Shown: in pieces, positions 26,967 through 35,155 of the stretch | Layout: each line of letters starts with the position of its first letter | How positions within the stretch are numbered: the stretch's first letter is position 1 | Assembly: GCF_022012475.1 (NCBI RefSeq) | Contig: NZ_JAKLWS010000004.1 | Location: 62,001-126,000 of the forward strand | DNA from: Rhodohalobacter sulfatireducens | GTDB taxonomy: Bacteria > Bacteroidota > Rhodothermia > Balneolales > Balneolaceae | Length of the DNA: 64,000 bases | Reading direction: 5' to 3' | Translations under genes and position numbers: made by a program | Notes under the pieces: generated by a model | The model's database searches: none | Told to the model about the DNA's origin: nothing | The model's input: only the letters and a program-made list of their open reading frames with translations

Positions 26967-28259
26967 ATGTTTCGTTATTTCCTTGTTTTAAGCGTTTTAT
27001 CTATACTCTTCTTCATTAGCTGTGAGTCAAATACCTCATCAGAAGCCCCATCTTATACCCCGTGCAGCAATGGAAAATCTGAAGTATATGAATGCAAAAA
27101 TATCGACCTGTATGCACATGTTGACATCTCTGAACTCTCCGGCGATGAATTGAGTGATATCTGGGGATGGATTGACCCGGAAACCGGTAAAGAATATGCT
27201 ATTCTTGGATTAATTAATGGAGTAGATATTGTAGATGTTACAGATCCCTCGGATCCACGGGTGGTTGGGTTTATTCCGGAACCGGGGGCAAGCCAAACAA
27301 AATCCGTTACATTCCAGGCTCATGATGACGGAGGCGGTTTGAAAGGAAACTCCCCCTGGAGGGATTTGAAAGTACACAGGAATACACTCTATATTGTGAG
27401 CGAACAAGCCGGTTATGGGCTTCAATATTTTGACCTCACTCAACTTCGGGATGTTGAAGATCCTCCCGTTGAATTTTCCGAATTCCAACGATATAGAGAG
27501 TTCGGTAATGCACACAATATCTTTATTAATGAGGCCAGTGATTATCTCTATGTAGTCGGCAGCACAACCGGCTTGTATTGTGCTGAGCAAGGGGGCCTTC
27601 ATATGATTGACATCTCCACACCCGATCAACCCAAATTTGCCGGGTGTTTTGTTGATGAAAACGCCGGTGGATTTACAACCAACGGCTATATCCATGATAC
27701 TCAATGTGTTATCTACTCCGGCCCGGATGAAGATTACCAAGGCAAAGAAATATGTTTTAATTCCAGTGAAGAAGTTTTTTTGATATCCGATGTGACTGAA
27801 AAAAATAATCCCACCTCCATCTCAATGGAAACCTACTCTGATGCCGGCTATATTCACCAGGGCTGGCTGTCTGAGGATCAGCGTTATTTCTTTATGAATG
27901 ATGAGCTGGATGAGAGATATAATCACACCAACACCAAGACCTATGTTTGGGATCTGCAGGACCTGGATGATCCTGAAATGATTGGGCACTACCAGCATAG
28001 TACTCCATCGATCGATCATAATTTGTACATTAAAGGTGATCTTATGTACCAGGCAAACTATACGGCCGGCCTAAGAATTTTGGATGTTCGTGATCCTTCT
28101 CCTCAAAACATTTCAGAAGTTGCTTATTTTGATACAACACCCGGTGATGAATCTGTTACCTTTGGCGGGTTATGGTCGGTATATCCATGGCTTTCAGGTG
28201 ACAAAATCATCGTCAGCGATATAAAAAAAGGACTTTTCATTTTAAGATATCAACCATGA
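26967..28259 (+). CDS. LVIVD-repeat lipoprotein, choice-of-anchor B family
   Basis: Secreted lipoprotein of 430 residues: signal peptide with lipobox FISC (Cys near 19), then a beta-propeller-like series of LVIVD repeats (YAILGLINGVDIVDVTDPSDP, LHMIDISTPDQP, LRILDVRDPSP). The family 'choice-of-anchor B' occurs in Bacteroidota and related phyla; ligand and role are unknown. Its last four bases overlap the aldo/keto reductase start (ATGA), so the two are translationally coupled despite different cell locations. Confidence 0.85.
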   Translation: MFRYFLVLSVLSILFFISCESNTSSEAPSYTPCSNGKSEVYECKNIDLYAHVDISELSGDELSDIWGWIDPETGKEYAILGLINGVDIVDVTDPSDPRVVGFIPEPGASQTKSVTFQAHDDGGGLKGNSPWRDLKVHRNTLYIVSEQAGYGLQYFDLTQLRDVEDPPVEFSEFQRYREFGNAHNIFINEASDYLYVVGSTTGLYCAEQGGLHMIDISTPDQPKFAGCFVDENAGGFTTNGYIHDTQCVIYSGPDEDYQGKEICFNSSEEVFLISDVTEKNNPTSISMETYSDAGYIHQGWLSEDQRYFFMNDELDERYNHTNTKTYVWDLQDLDDPEMIGHYQHSTPSIDHNLYIKGDLMYQANYTAGLRILDVRDPSPQNISEVAYFDTTPGDESVTFGGLWSVYPWLSGDKIIVSDIKKGLFILRYQP

Positions 28260-29173
28260 CACAATCTGCATCAAACCGAATTAAACTGCATAACAACGGT
28301 CCTGAATTCTCGAAACTGGCTGCGGGCTTTTGGCGACTGAATGAGTGGGATATGTCCACGGCCGAACTCATCGATTTTATTGAAAATTGCCTTGAAATGG
28401 GCATTACAACCATGGATCATGCAGATATCTATGGCGATTATCAAAACGAGGGTATTTTCGGTGAAGCGTTAAAAAAGCGCCCGGATCTTCGTGAAAAAAT
28501 GGAAATTGTATCCAAGTGCGGAATATGCCTGCCGGTTGAAAGTCGTCCGGAGCACAAACTTCAGCACTATAATACAACTGCTGAGCATATCCGTAAGTCG
28601 GTCGAAAATTCACTCAAAGAATTAAATACCGATTACCTGGACCTTATTCTTATCCACCGCCCCGACCCATTGATGGACGCATCAGAAATGGCCGACATAT
28701 TTATGAAATTGCACGAGGAGGGAAAAATCAAACATGTGGGGGTATCTAACTTTACAACTTCGCAGTTTCAGCTTTTTCAAAGTAAACTGGATTTGCCGCT
28801 TGTTACAAACCAGGTAGAGTGTTCTCTGCTTCACCTTCATGCGATCTACGACGGCACTTTCGATCAATGCCAGGAAAACAACATCTCTCCTATGCTTTGG
28901 TCGCCTTTTGCGGGCGGTCAACTTTTCAACGGAAGTGGAAAGCGAATCAAAAGAATCAGAAAAGTCGGGAAAAAACTTTGCAGAAAATATGATGTTGAAT
29001 TCGATCAGCTTTCGTTGGCCTGGTGCTTTTATCTCCCCTTTAATCCACTAACTATACTTGGAACGGGAAAAAAAGCACGTGTCAAAAAAGCTGCGAATGC
29101 TCTTAATATAAAATTGGAGCGCCAGGATTGGTTCAGGCTCCTTGAAGCATCCCGGGGTGAACCGGTACCATAG
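28256..29173 (+). CDS. Aldo/keto reductase, YdhF-like
   Basis: NADP-dependent cytoplasmic oxidoreductase, 305 residues, with the full catalytic tetrad: Asp54 in MDHADIYG, Tyr59, Lys87 in VSKCGI and His134 in LIHRPDP. The arrangement and segment spacing resemble E. coli YdhF. The substrate is unknown. The start overlaps the preceding lipoprotein gene. No regulator is adjacent. Confidence 0.9.
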   Translation: MTQSASNRIKLHNNGPEFSKLAAGFWRLNEWDMSTAELIDFIENCLEMGITTMDHADIYGDYQNEGIFGEALKKRPDLREKMEIVSKCGICLPVESRPEHKLQHYNTTAEHIRKSVENSLKELNTDYLDLILIHRPDPLMDASEMADIFMKLHEEGKIKHVGVSNFTTSQFQLFQSKLDLPLVTNQVECSLLHLHAIYDGTFDQCQENNISPMLWSPFAGGQLFNGSGKRIKRIRKVGKKLCRKYDVEFDQLSLAWCFYLPFNPLTILGTGKKARVKKAANALNIKLERQDWFRLLEASRGEPVP

Positions 29174-29266
29174 AAAATTTTATTTCCTTTTGAACTACCG
29201 GAAACCAGTTTTTAAGAGAGATATTTAAGATCTTATTATTTTAGTCGGGCAATTAAAATAAAAAAA

Positions 29267-31360
29267 ATGTTCCGGATCTATTCGTTTATTGGTGTACTTT
29301 TTATCTCATTCATTCTTGGAAGCTTATTCAATAACGGAATTATAGCCCAAAATCCGATTCGAGATGTTGCAATTTTTGAAGTCAACTCCAACAACGATGA
29401 ACCAGATCCTGCGCGAACTCACTCAGTAAAACATTTAGCAAATGTAGCAGGAATATCATACATCATTACCCGTGATATAAATGAAGCCTCACTTTATGCT
29501 GTAATTATTGCAACAGATGGATTCGACGGCCTAAATCTTTCCGACGTCCAGAGAGATACAATCAAAAAATATATTCAAGATGGGGGAATTCTAATCAGCA
29601 CCAATCTGAAAGACCCGGGTTTATATGATATTGCAGGAATTTCAGATCAAGTCTTTTCACGAAGCCGTTACTCCGTCAAATTCGATGTTACCAAGTCAAA
29701 AAATATTTTTATTTGGATTGATGAACCGGAAGAGAAAACAATACTCATCGGAAATGAAAGTAATGGAAATTCAATTTTCAGCAGATCGTATGTAACCGAG
29801 AAGGCGGAGGTTTTAGCTAAATTTGATGACGGAACTCCGGCTTTTATTCGTAATCAGTTTGGTAAAGGATACTTTTATACATTCGGAAACTCCTTTAAGG
29901 ATTTGATCATCCGAAGCCAATTGAATTTTGATTTCTCTGCTAACCGAACCTATTCGAATGGATTCGAACCCGCATCTGACGTTTTCGGTTTAATTTTTCG
30001 CGGAATTTTAATTGAACATATACCAAATCTGGTATGGAAAAACACCTCGGCTTTTAACAGTCGGTCAACTGTTATCCTAACTCACGACATCGATGCAGAA
30101 AGTAATATGCAATGGATGAACAGGTATGCTGATTATGAAAACAGCCTGGGCATTAGAGCTACGTATTTTGTAACCACCCATTATATTGATGATGCGCTTG
30201 ACGGTGATTACTACTCAGGGTACAGGGATGCCGTAGCAAATCTCAGAGATCAAAATCAAGAGGTTGGAAGCCATTCCGTTGGTCATTTTCCTGACTTTGC
30301 TGACCTTCCCTATGGAACTCTGGGAGAGGATATCTTCACCTATCAGCCCGGACATCATGGAGGAAAAACTCAAAATGCAACTCTTCTTGGAGAACTTGAA
30401 GTTTCAAAAAAACTGCTTGAAGAGGATACTGGATTACCTGTTACCTCATTCAGGTCCGGCCATTTAATTTATCCTGACAATCTGATAGCCGGCCTTGATA
30501 CACTTGGATACAAATTTAATTCGTCCTATTCGGCAAACGACGTTCAAACCTCCTTTCCATATTCACCTTACAAAACGAGGTCTTTCAGCGGTACTGAATC
30601 AGGGATTTTAGAAATACCGGTCACAATTTCCGATGTCCTATTTAATGAATTTACTACAGAAAATTACGTGCTTGCTGCAGATTTATGGAATAACATTACG
30701 GAAAAATACTATGCAAATGGCGCACCAACGGTACTCCTGATACATCCTAATCGGGACCTGAAACTTCGTGCCTTACATAGATATCTCGAAAATTTGCCAC
30801 GTAATGTGTCCATTCAGTCGATTCAATCATTTGGCAATTTTTGGTTGCAGCGAAATAATCTCAGCTTTTCAAGTTCCCTGGAAAATAATAGTCTGCAAAT
30901 TCAGCTTAAAAATTACCAAATACTCCCGGATAGTTTATCCCTGAATATTTCAAATGGTGCTTATTTGGATGATATAGAAATAGTGGGAAGTGATGGTAAT
31001 CAAATAGCTTTTTTGAGCCAAGTAAACGACGATAATACAGTGCTCATATATATTCAGGAAAATGAAGTAAAAAATCCCTCATCAATCATTCCAAAAAATT
31101 CTGTGGAATTGTGGCAGAATTATCCAAACCCGTTCTCAGGTAAAACAATCATCAAATATTATCTGAAGAGACCTTCGAATGTGCGAGTTGATATTTATAC
31201 TATTACAGGCAGAAAAGTGGAAACGTTGATAGATGAATATCAGTTTTTAGGTCCGCACTGGGTAGAGTTCGACTCTAAACAATATTCCAGCGGACTTTAT
31301 ATCTGTAGAGTGAACACAGATAACTTTTCAGCAGTTAAACTCATGACACATATTAAATGA
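29267..31360 (+). CDS. Secreted GATase-like/polysaccharide deacetylase with T9SS sorting domain
   Basis: A 697-residue exported protein of three parts. After the signal peptide (about 1-27), residues about 33-245 resemble a ThuA/GATase-like alpha/beta domain (AIFEVNSNNDEPDPARTHSV, YIQDGGILISTN, FGKGYFYTFGNSF). Residues about 265-540 are a NodB polysaccharide-deacetylase domain with Asp-rich THDIDAES and metal histidines in SHSVGHFPD. The end (about 612-697) is a type IX secretion sorting domain (LWQNYPNPFSGKT, SGLYICRVNT). It is likely released or surface-bound and acts on an acetylated glycan. AT-rich compared with its neighbours. Confidence 0.87.
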   Translation: MFRIYSFIGVLFISFILGSLFNNGIIAQNPIRDVAIFEVNSNNDEPDPARTHSVKHLANVAGISYIITRDINEASLYAVIIATDGFDGLNLSDVQRDTIKKYIQDGGILISTNLKDPGLYDIAGISDQVFSRSRYSVKFDVTKSKNIFIWIDEPEEKTILIGNESNGNSIFSRSYVTEKAEVLAKFDDGTPAFIRNQFGKGYFYTFGNSFKDLIIRSQLNFDFSANRTYSNGFEPASDVFGLIFRGILIEHIPNLVWKNTSAFNSRSTVILTHDIDAESNMQWMNRYADYENSLGIRATYFVTTHYIDDALDGDYYSGYRDAVANLRDQNQEVGSHSVGHFPDFADLPYGTLGEDIFTYQPGHHGGKTQNATLLGELEVSKKLLEEDTGLPVTSFRSGHLIYPDNLIAGLDTLGYKFNSSYSANDVQTSFPYSPYKTRSFSGTESGILEIPVTISDVLFNEFTTENYVLAADLWNNITEKYYANGAPTVLLIHPNRDLKLRALHRYLENLPRNVSIQSIQSFGNFWLQRNNLSFSSSLENNSLQIQLKNYQILPDSLSLNISNGAYLDDIEIVGSDGNQIAFLSQVNDDNTVLIYIQENEVKNPSSIIPKNSVELWQNYPNPFSGKTIIKYYLKRPSNVRVDIYTITGRKVETLIDEYQFLGPHWVEFDSKQYSSGLYICRVNTDNFSAVKLMTHIK

Positions 31361-31573
31361 ATCCAGATATCTTACAAATGAAAGAACTTTCTGCTTTGGT
31401 GAGTATTCAAGCCATTGTAAAAAAACTATCAGCATTGTGATTACTTCTATTTGCTTGAAGCTAACTTTTGACATGCTTGCCAATTTCCTTACTTTTGACC
31501 AATTCAAATGAACTTCTAAAAATAGTATCGCTTACAAATAAACGGGCAAAAAAAATTAGCTTAATCTCTCTTT

Positions 31574-32803
31574 ATGGATCTATTTAAAAAGCTGGAAAAC
31601 CGTCCAAGTCCTTTAGGTGAGTTTACTTCAGACGGATACGGCTATTACACATTCCCCAAGCTTGAAGGACCTTTGGGGCCCAAAATGAAATTTAATGGTA
31701 AAGATGTAGTTGTTTGGAGTATAAACGATTACCTCGGTATCGGTGCGAATCCTGATATCAGGGAAGTTGATCATCAAGCAGCCAAAAAACACACATTCAG
31801 CGTACCGATGGGTGCCCGGCTTATGACGGGTAACTCGGATCAACATGAAGCACTTGAAAGAGAGCTGGCTGATTTTGTTCACAAACCTCATGCCCTGCTT
31901 CTTAACTACGGCTACCAGGGCATCATGAGTGTAATTCACGCTCTGGTTGATCGAAATGACTTTCTTATTTACGATGAATTAAGCCATGCTTGTATCGTTG
32001 ACGGGAAACAACTTGCCATGAGTGATAAATCCGTTTATCAGCACAATGACATCGAGAGTCTTGAGAAACAACTGAAAAGGGCTACCTCAAGGTCTAAAGA
32101 AAATTCTTCAATCCTTGTTGTTACCGAAGGAGTTTTTGGGATGACCGGTGATCTCGGGAAGCTTAAAGAGATTATAGCGTTGAAGGAAAAATACGACTTC
32201 CGTCTACTTGTGGATGATGCTCACGGATTGGGTACTCTTGGTGATGACGGTTCAGGAACCGGAACCCATTTAGGAGTTCAGGATGGTATTGACATCTATT
32301 TTGGAACCTTTGCAAAATCAGTTGCGCTTATCGGTGCTTTTGTGGCAACAGAACCGCGTGTAGTGGAGTTTCTTAAAGCGAATGCGCGAAGCCAGATTTT
32401 TGCCAAATCCCTCCCGTTGGCTATTGTTGAATCAGCCAGGGAGCGCATAAAGTTGATCAGAGCCAATCCTCAATGGAGAGAGAAATTATGGGAGAATACT
32501 CTGAGACTCCGAAATGGCCTGCGAGAAATCGGTTATAATGTATTACCGTCCGAAAGTCCCGTTACACCGGTTCTGACAGAAGGAAGTACTGATCTCTGTA
32601 CCACAATTATGCGCGAACTCCGTGAAAATCACGGCGTTTTTGTGAGCGGTGTTGCCTACCCGGTTGTACCGCGCGGCATGGTTCTGATTCGGTTGATCCC
32701 AATGGCATCTCACACCGACAAACATATCGACAAGACGCTAAATGCTTTTGAAGCGATCAAACCGATAGTTTTTCAGAATGTAAGTGAAAAAATTTCTGCC
32801 TGA
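31574..32803 (+). CDS. Alpha-oxoamine synthase (KBL/BioF/SPT type)
   Basis: PLP-dependent condensing enzyme of 409 residues that joins an amino acid to an acyl-CoA. Hallmarks: substrate-site NDYLGIGANPDI (about 52-63), GNSDQHEALERELADF, histidine/aspartate pair in VDDAHGLGT, and the PLP lysine in FGTFAKSVALIGAF. Members are glycine acetyltransferase, biotin BioF, or serine palmitoyltransferase. No biotin genes are near. The sequence looks most like the serine palmitoyltransferase-type enzymes of Bacteroidota, which make sphingolipids, but the substrate cannot be settled by reading alone. Confidence 0.75.
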   Translation: MDLFKKLENRPSPLGEFTSDGYGYYTFPKLEGPLGPKMKFNGKDVVVWSINDYLGIGANPDIREVDHQAAKKHTFSVPMGARLMTGNSDQHEALERELADFVHKPHALLLNYGYQGIMSVIHALVDRNDFLIYDELSHACIVDGKQLAMSDKSVYQHNDIESLEKQLKRATSRSKENSSILVVTEGVFGMTGDLGKLKEIIALKEKYDFRLLVDDAHGLGTLGDDGSGTGTHLGVQDGIDIYFGTFAKSVALIGAFVATEPRVVEFLKANARSQIFAKSLPLAIVESARERIKLIRANPQWREKLWENTLRLRNGLREIGYNVLPSESPVTPVLTEGSTDLCTTIMRELRENHGVFVSGVAYPVVPRGMVLIRLIPMASHTDKHIDKTLNAFEAIKPIVFQNVSEKISA

Positions 32804-32838
32804 TCTTTCTTTAGGCAATAAAAATTATTCAATTGAAT

Positions 32839-32870
32839 AGTGCTAAAGCTATTTTGGTAGCCTTAGCACT
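32839..32870. terminator. Possible shared terminator
   Basis: AGTGCTAA (32839-32846) pairs with TTAGCACT (32863-32870), with an inner GCT/GGC-type pairing. It lies between convergent genes and overlaps the last codons of the HIRAN gene. T content downstream is weak. Confidence 0.4.
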
Positions 32871-33388
32871 TTAATATTTAGTCCTTTTGTTGGCATATCC
32901 CAGCCAGTAACCGAGTTGACAATTGCAAAAAAATCAAAGTCATTCGTTTTTGGACTGATCTCTTTAGCTATGCTTTTTGGTAAGTAACCAACATCAAACC
33001 CATCTTTATTAGTTACCATTATAGCGTTAGGATCATGGGGATTATCAGGCTCAGGTATTAAATCTAAAATTTCTCTACTGTTTAGAGTCCGCAATATCTG
33101 TTGTCTTGGTTTTCCAGAAATAGAATTATGTGAAACTCCAGCAACTTTTGTGTCAGTTACGACTTCAGCTTTAACAATTGAATCAATATTATATCCTTGA
33201 TTGTAAGTTAACTTAGTTCGATTAGCTTCAAATTCTTTTTCTTTTTGCTTCTTCTTCTCTCTTTCTTCACGCCTCTTCTCTAATTTTTTTAAAAGATTCT
33301 CCTTCTCTTTTAACTCTTTATTTTTTTTAAATGAAAGATATCCCCAAATAATTACTGCTATCAGTATTATACTAATTAAGCTATTCAT
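32849..33388 (-). CDS. Membrane-anchored HIRAN-domain protein
   Basis: Predicted 179-residue protein: one membrane segment (about 3-20), a highly charged coiled-coil-like linker (about 21-55, mostly Lys/Glu/Arg), and a HIRAN-like domain (about 75-178) with the core EPDNPHDPNAIMV and GYLPKSIAKEI. HIRAN domains bind single-stranded 3' DNA ends in HLTF-type helicases; a membrane-tethered, free-standing version is unusual. No helicase or nuclease is adjacent. The gene is AT-rich, unlike its neighbours. Confidence 0.72.
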   Translation of the reverse strand: MNSLISIILIAVIIWGYLSFKKNKELKEKENLLKKLEKRREEREKKKQKEKEFEANRTKLTYNQGYNIDSIVKAEVVTDTKVAGVSHNSISGKPRQQILRTLNSREILDLIPEPDNPHDPNAIMVTNKDGFDVGYLPKSIAKEISPKTNDFDFFAIVNSVTGWDMPTKGLNIKVLRLPK

Positions 33389-33519
33389 AATATTTAAATC
33401 ATCCTTTCTTAACTTCCCTCACAAATTCACAATTCAAAAAAAGAAAATTATAGTTTACTTACATATTATAATTTGAGACTCTGCATCTTTCATGTATGAT
33501 CAAACAATGAATAATTTTT

Positions 33520-34602
33520 ATGCTATTAAACCATATTAAGGTTCCAATATTCTTCACAACTTTTCTTTTTGTCTTTATTGCTTGCGATAATTCATCAACC
33601 GGAAGTAAAGAGGATTCCGGTCCCATCCCCTCCGAAAACCTTGAAGCTGTTCTCTCTTATACAATGGAAAATGAAAATGGCGGACCTAAGGGGCAGACTC
33701 TTTTAATTTGGCATGACGGAGAGATTCTCCTTGAAGAGTACAGTGAAAATTTTGACGGCCAACAACTCCACAATATTTGGAGCGGATCAAAAAGTTTTGC
33801 CGGGTTGTTGGCTGCCATTGCGGTACAAAATGGACTTTTCACATTTGATACAGCGCTTGGTGAACTGATTCCGGAATGGAACCCTGAAAGCGAACGCGGG
33901 AAAATTACCATTCGACAACTACTCAATCTAACCTCCGGAATTGAGACAGCTTCAATTGGAGATACCAATCAAACCGCAGAGGAGTGGTTGGCAGCTGATA
34001 TGGAATTTGAGACAGGGGCAAAATTCACATACGGCCCCACACCGTTTTACATTTTGTCGTGGATTTTTATGGAGGTTTTTGAAATCAACCCGGTATCGTA
34101 TTTAAATGATAATTTGTTTTCTCCTCTCGGCCTGGTACGCGGAGATTGGTCGAATGTAGATCTGATCTATCCGAATTTATCATTTGGAGCCAGGTATCCT
34201 GCACTCGACTGGCTTCAGGTGGGTATCATGCTGATGAACAAAGGTTCACTAAACGGCAATGTAATCATAGAGGAAAATCTACTTAATGACCTTTTAACCC
34301 CGAGTGAAACGAATCCCGGTTATGGAATTACATTCTGGTTAAATACACCTGTTGGGCAACAAAAACGATCAGCATTATCATTACCCGGGCATGCAAAATC
34401 CCAAAGCACCAGCAAGATGATATCAGATCTCATGCCGGACGACCTCTTTATGATGTCGGGGGCATTTGGGCAAAAGCTCTACATATGCCCTTCACTGAAC
34501 CTTGTCATCGTAAGATACGGTGTTTTTTTAGTCGGCGGCATCAGTGATGAACAGTTCTTTTTGAGATTAATGGAGGGAGTGGATCAAAATACTTTAGAAT
34601 AA
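33520..34602 (+). CDS. Serine hydrolase lipoprotein (beta-lactamase/transpeptidase fold)
   Basis: A 360-residue lipoprotein with lipobox FIAC (Cys about 22) and a class C beta-lactamase-like domain. The catalytic Ser88-G-S-Lys91 and Tyr171-Gly-Pro replace the usual SxxK and YxN; an HxG-type C-terminal motif is not clear. It is more likely an esterase or D-amino peptidase than a true beta-lactamase. It stands alone, followed by a 553-base gap rich in palindromes. Confidence 0.8.
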   Translation: MLLNHIKVPIFFTTFLFVFIACDNSSTGSKEDSGPIPSENLEAVLSYTMENENGGPKGQTLLIWHDGEILLEEYSENFDGQQLHNIWSGSKSFAGLLAAIAVQNGLFTFDTALGELIPEWNPESERGKITIRQLLNLTSGIETASIGDTNQTAEEWLAADMEFETGAKFTYGPTPFYILSWIFMEVFEINPVSYLNDNLFSPLGLVRGDWSNVDLIYPNLSFGARYPALDWLQVGIMLMNKGSLNGNVIIEENLLNDLLTPSETNPGYGITFWLNTPVGQQKRSALSLPGHAKSQSTSKMISDLMPDDLFMMSGAFGQKLYICPSLNLVIVRYGVFLVGGISDEQFFLRLMEGVDQNTLE

Positions 34603-35018
34603 AGAATTCTGAACAAGGAATAACGAATCTCGAAAATTCTGAATTTTGAATTTTGTCTGCTCCCGAAAGTTTTCGGTTCAACTCTCGTTTTGAAGGTCTT
34701 CCTTCGAAATGCTCACCTGAAGCTCCGCTTCTACTCCTTTGGGTCTAAAAACTTGACAATGGTCATTCCCATTACCCCTCGACAAACATTTTGCTTTTAT
34801 CTCACTCCTCAACTCGGGGTTTTTATATTTTGACTTTTATAACCCAGGGTTACGCTCGTTTTACTCGCTTACACTGGGCTATTTTATTTAACTCCTTCGG
34901 AGTTTTTATAAATTGCTGAAACTTCACTGTTTACTGCTTGTTGATCACTGAATAACTGCAAATCACTTGATTCAAACTCAGAATCCCGTTATCGTGTCAA
35001 CAAAATAAAACAGTCGAA
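34603..35018. repeat. Gene-free stretch with several REP-like palindromes
   Basis: No gene is seen in 34603-35155. The stretch holds tandem GAATTTTG units (34640-34656), CCGAAA/TTTCGG hairpin (34663-34676), an imperfect stem with AACCCAGGG and ACTGGGCT arms (34841-34880), an AACTCC/GGAGTT hairpin followed by TTT (34890-34907), and degenerate CACTGTTTACTG units (34918-34960). These look like decayed palindromic intergenic repeats of the kind spread by RAYT/IS200-type enzymes; none of the latter is in the window. Confidence 0.5.
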
Positions 35019-35115
35019 GACATTGTATTTTTTCTTATCACTACAATCTATTGCAATAGGCAAACTGTAATTTGCTGTTTCTGAGCATATAGCCAGCGCT
35101 AAAAATACAATGTCT
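35019..35115. repeat. Perfect 15-bp inverted repeat, 97 bp overall
   Basis: AGACATTGTATTTTT at 35019-35033 and its exact complement at 35101-35115 enclose a 67-base core that itself contains a GCAAA/TTTGC stem (35060-35075) and an ATTGCAAT palindrome (35050-35057). It ends 40 bases before the S9 peptidase start. It could be a small non-autonomous element, an operator with distant arms, or a structured leader. Confidence 0.7.
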
Positions 35116-35155
35116 CACACTCATCCGATGACTCTATAATCTAGAACTATATCTC

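Noticed and set aside
33520-34602. Antibiotic-resistance beta-lactamase
   Set aside because: Serine hydrolase family membership is clear, but YxN and KTG-type motifs are not; most such lipoproteins are not resistance enzymes.
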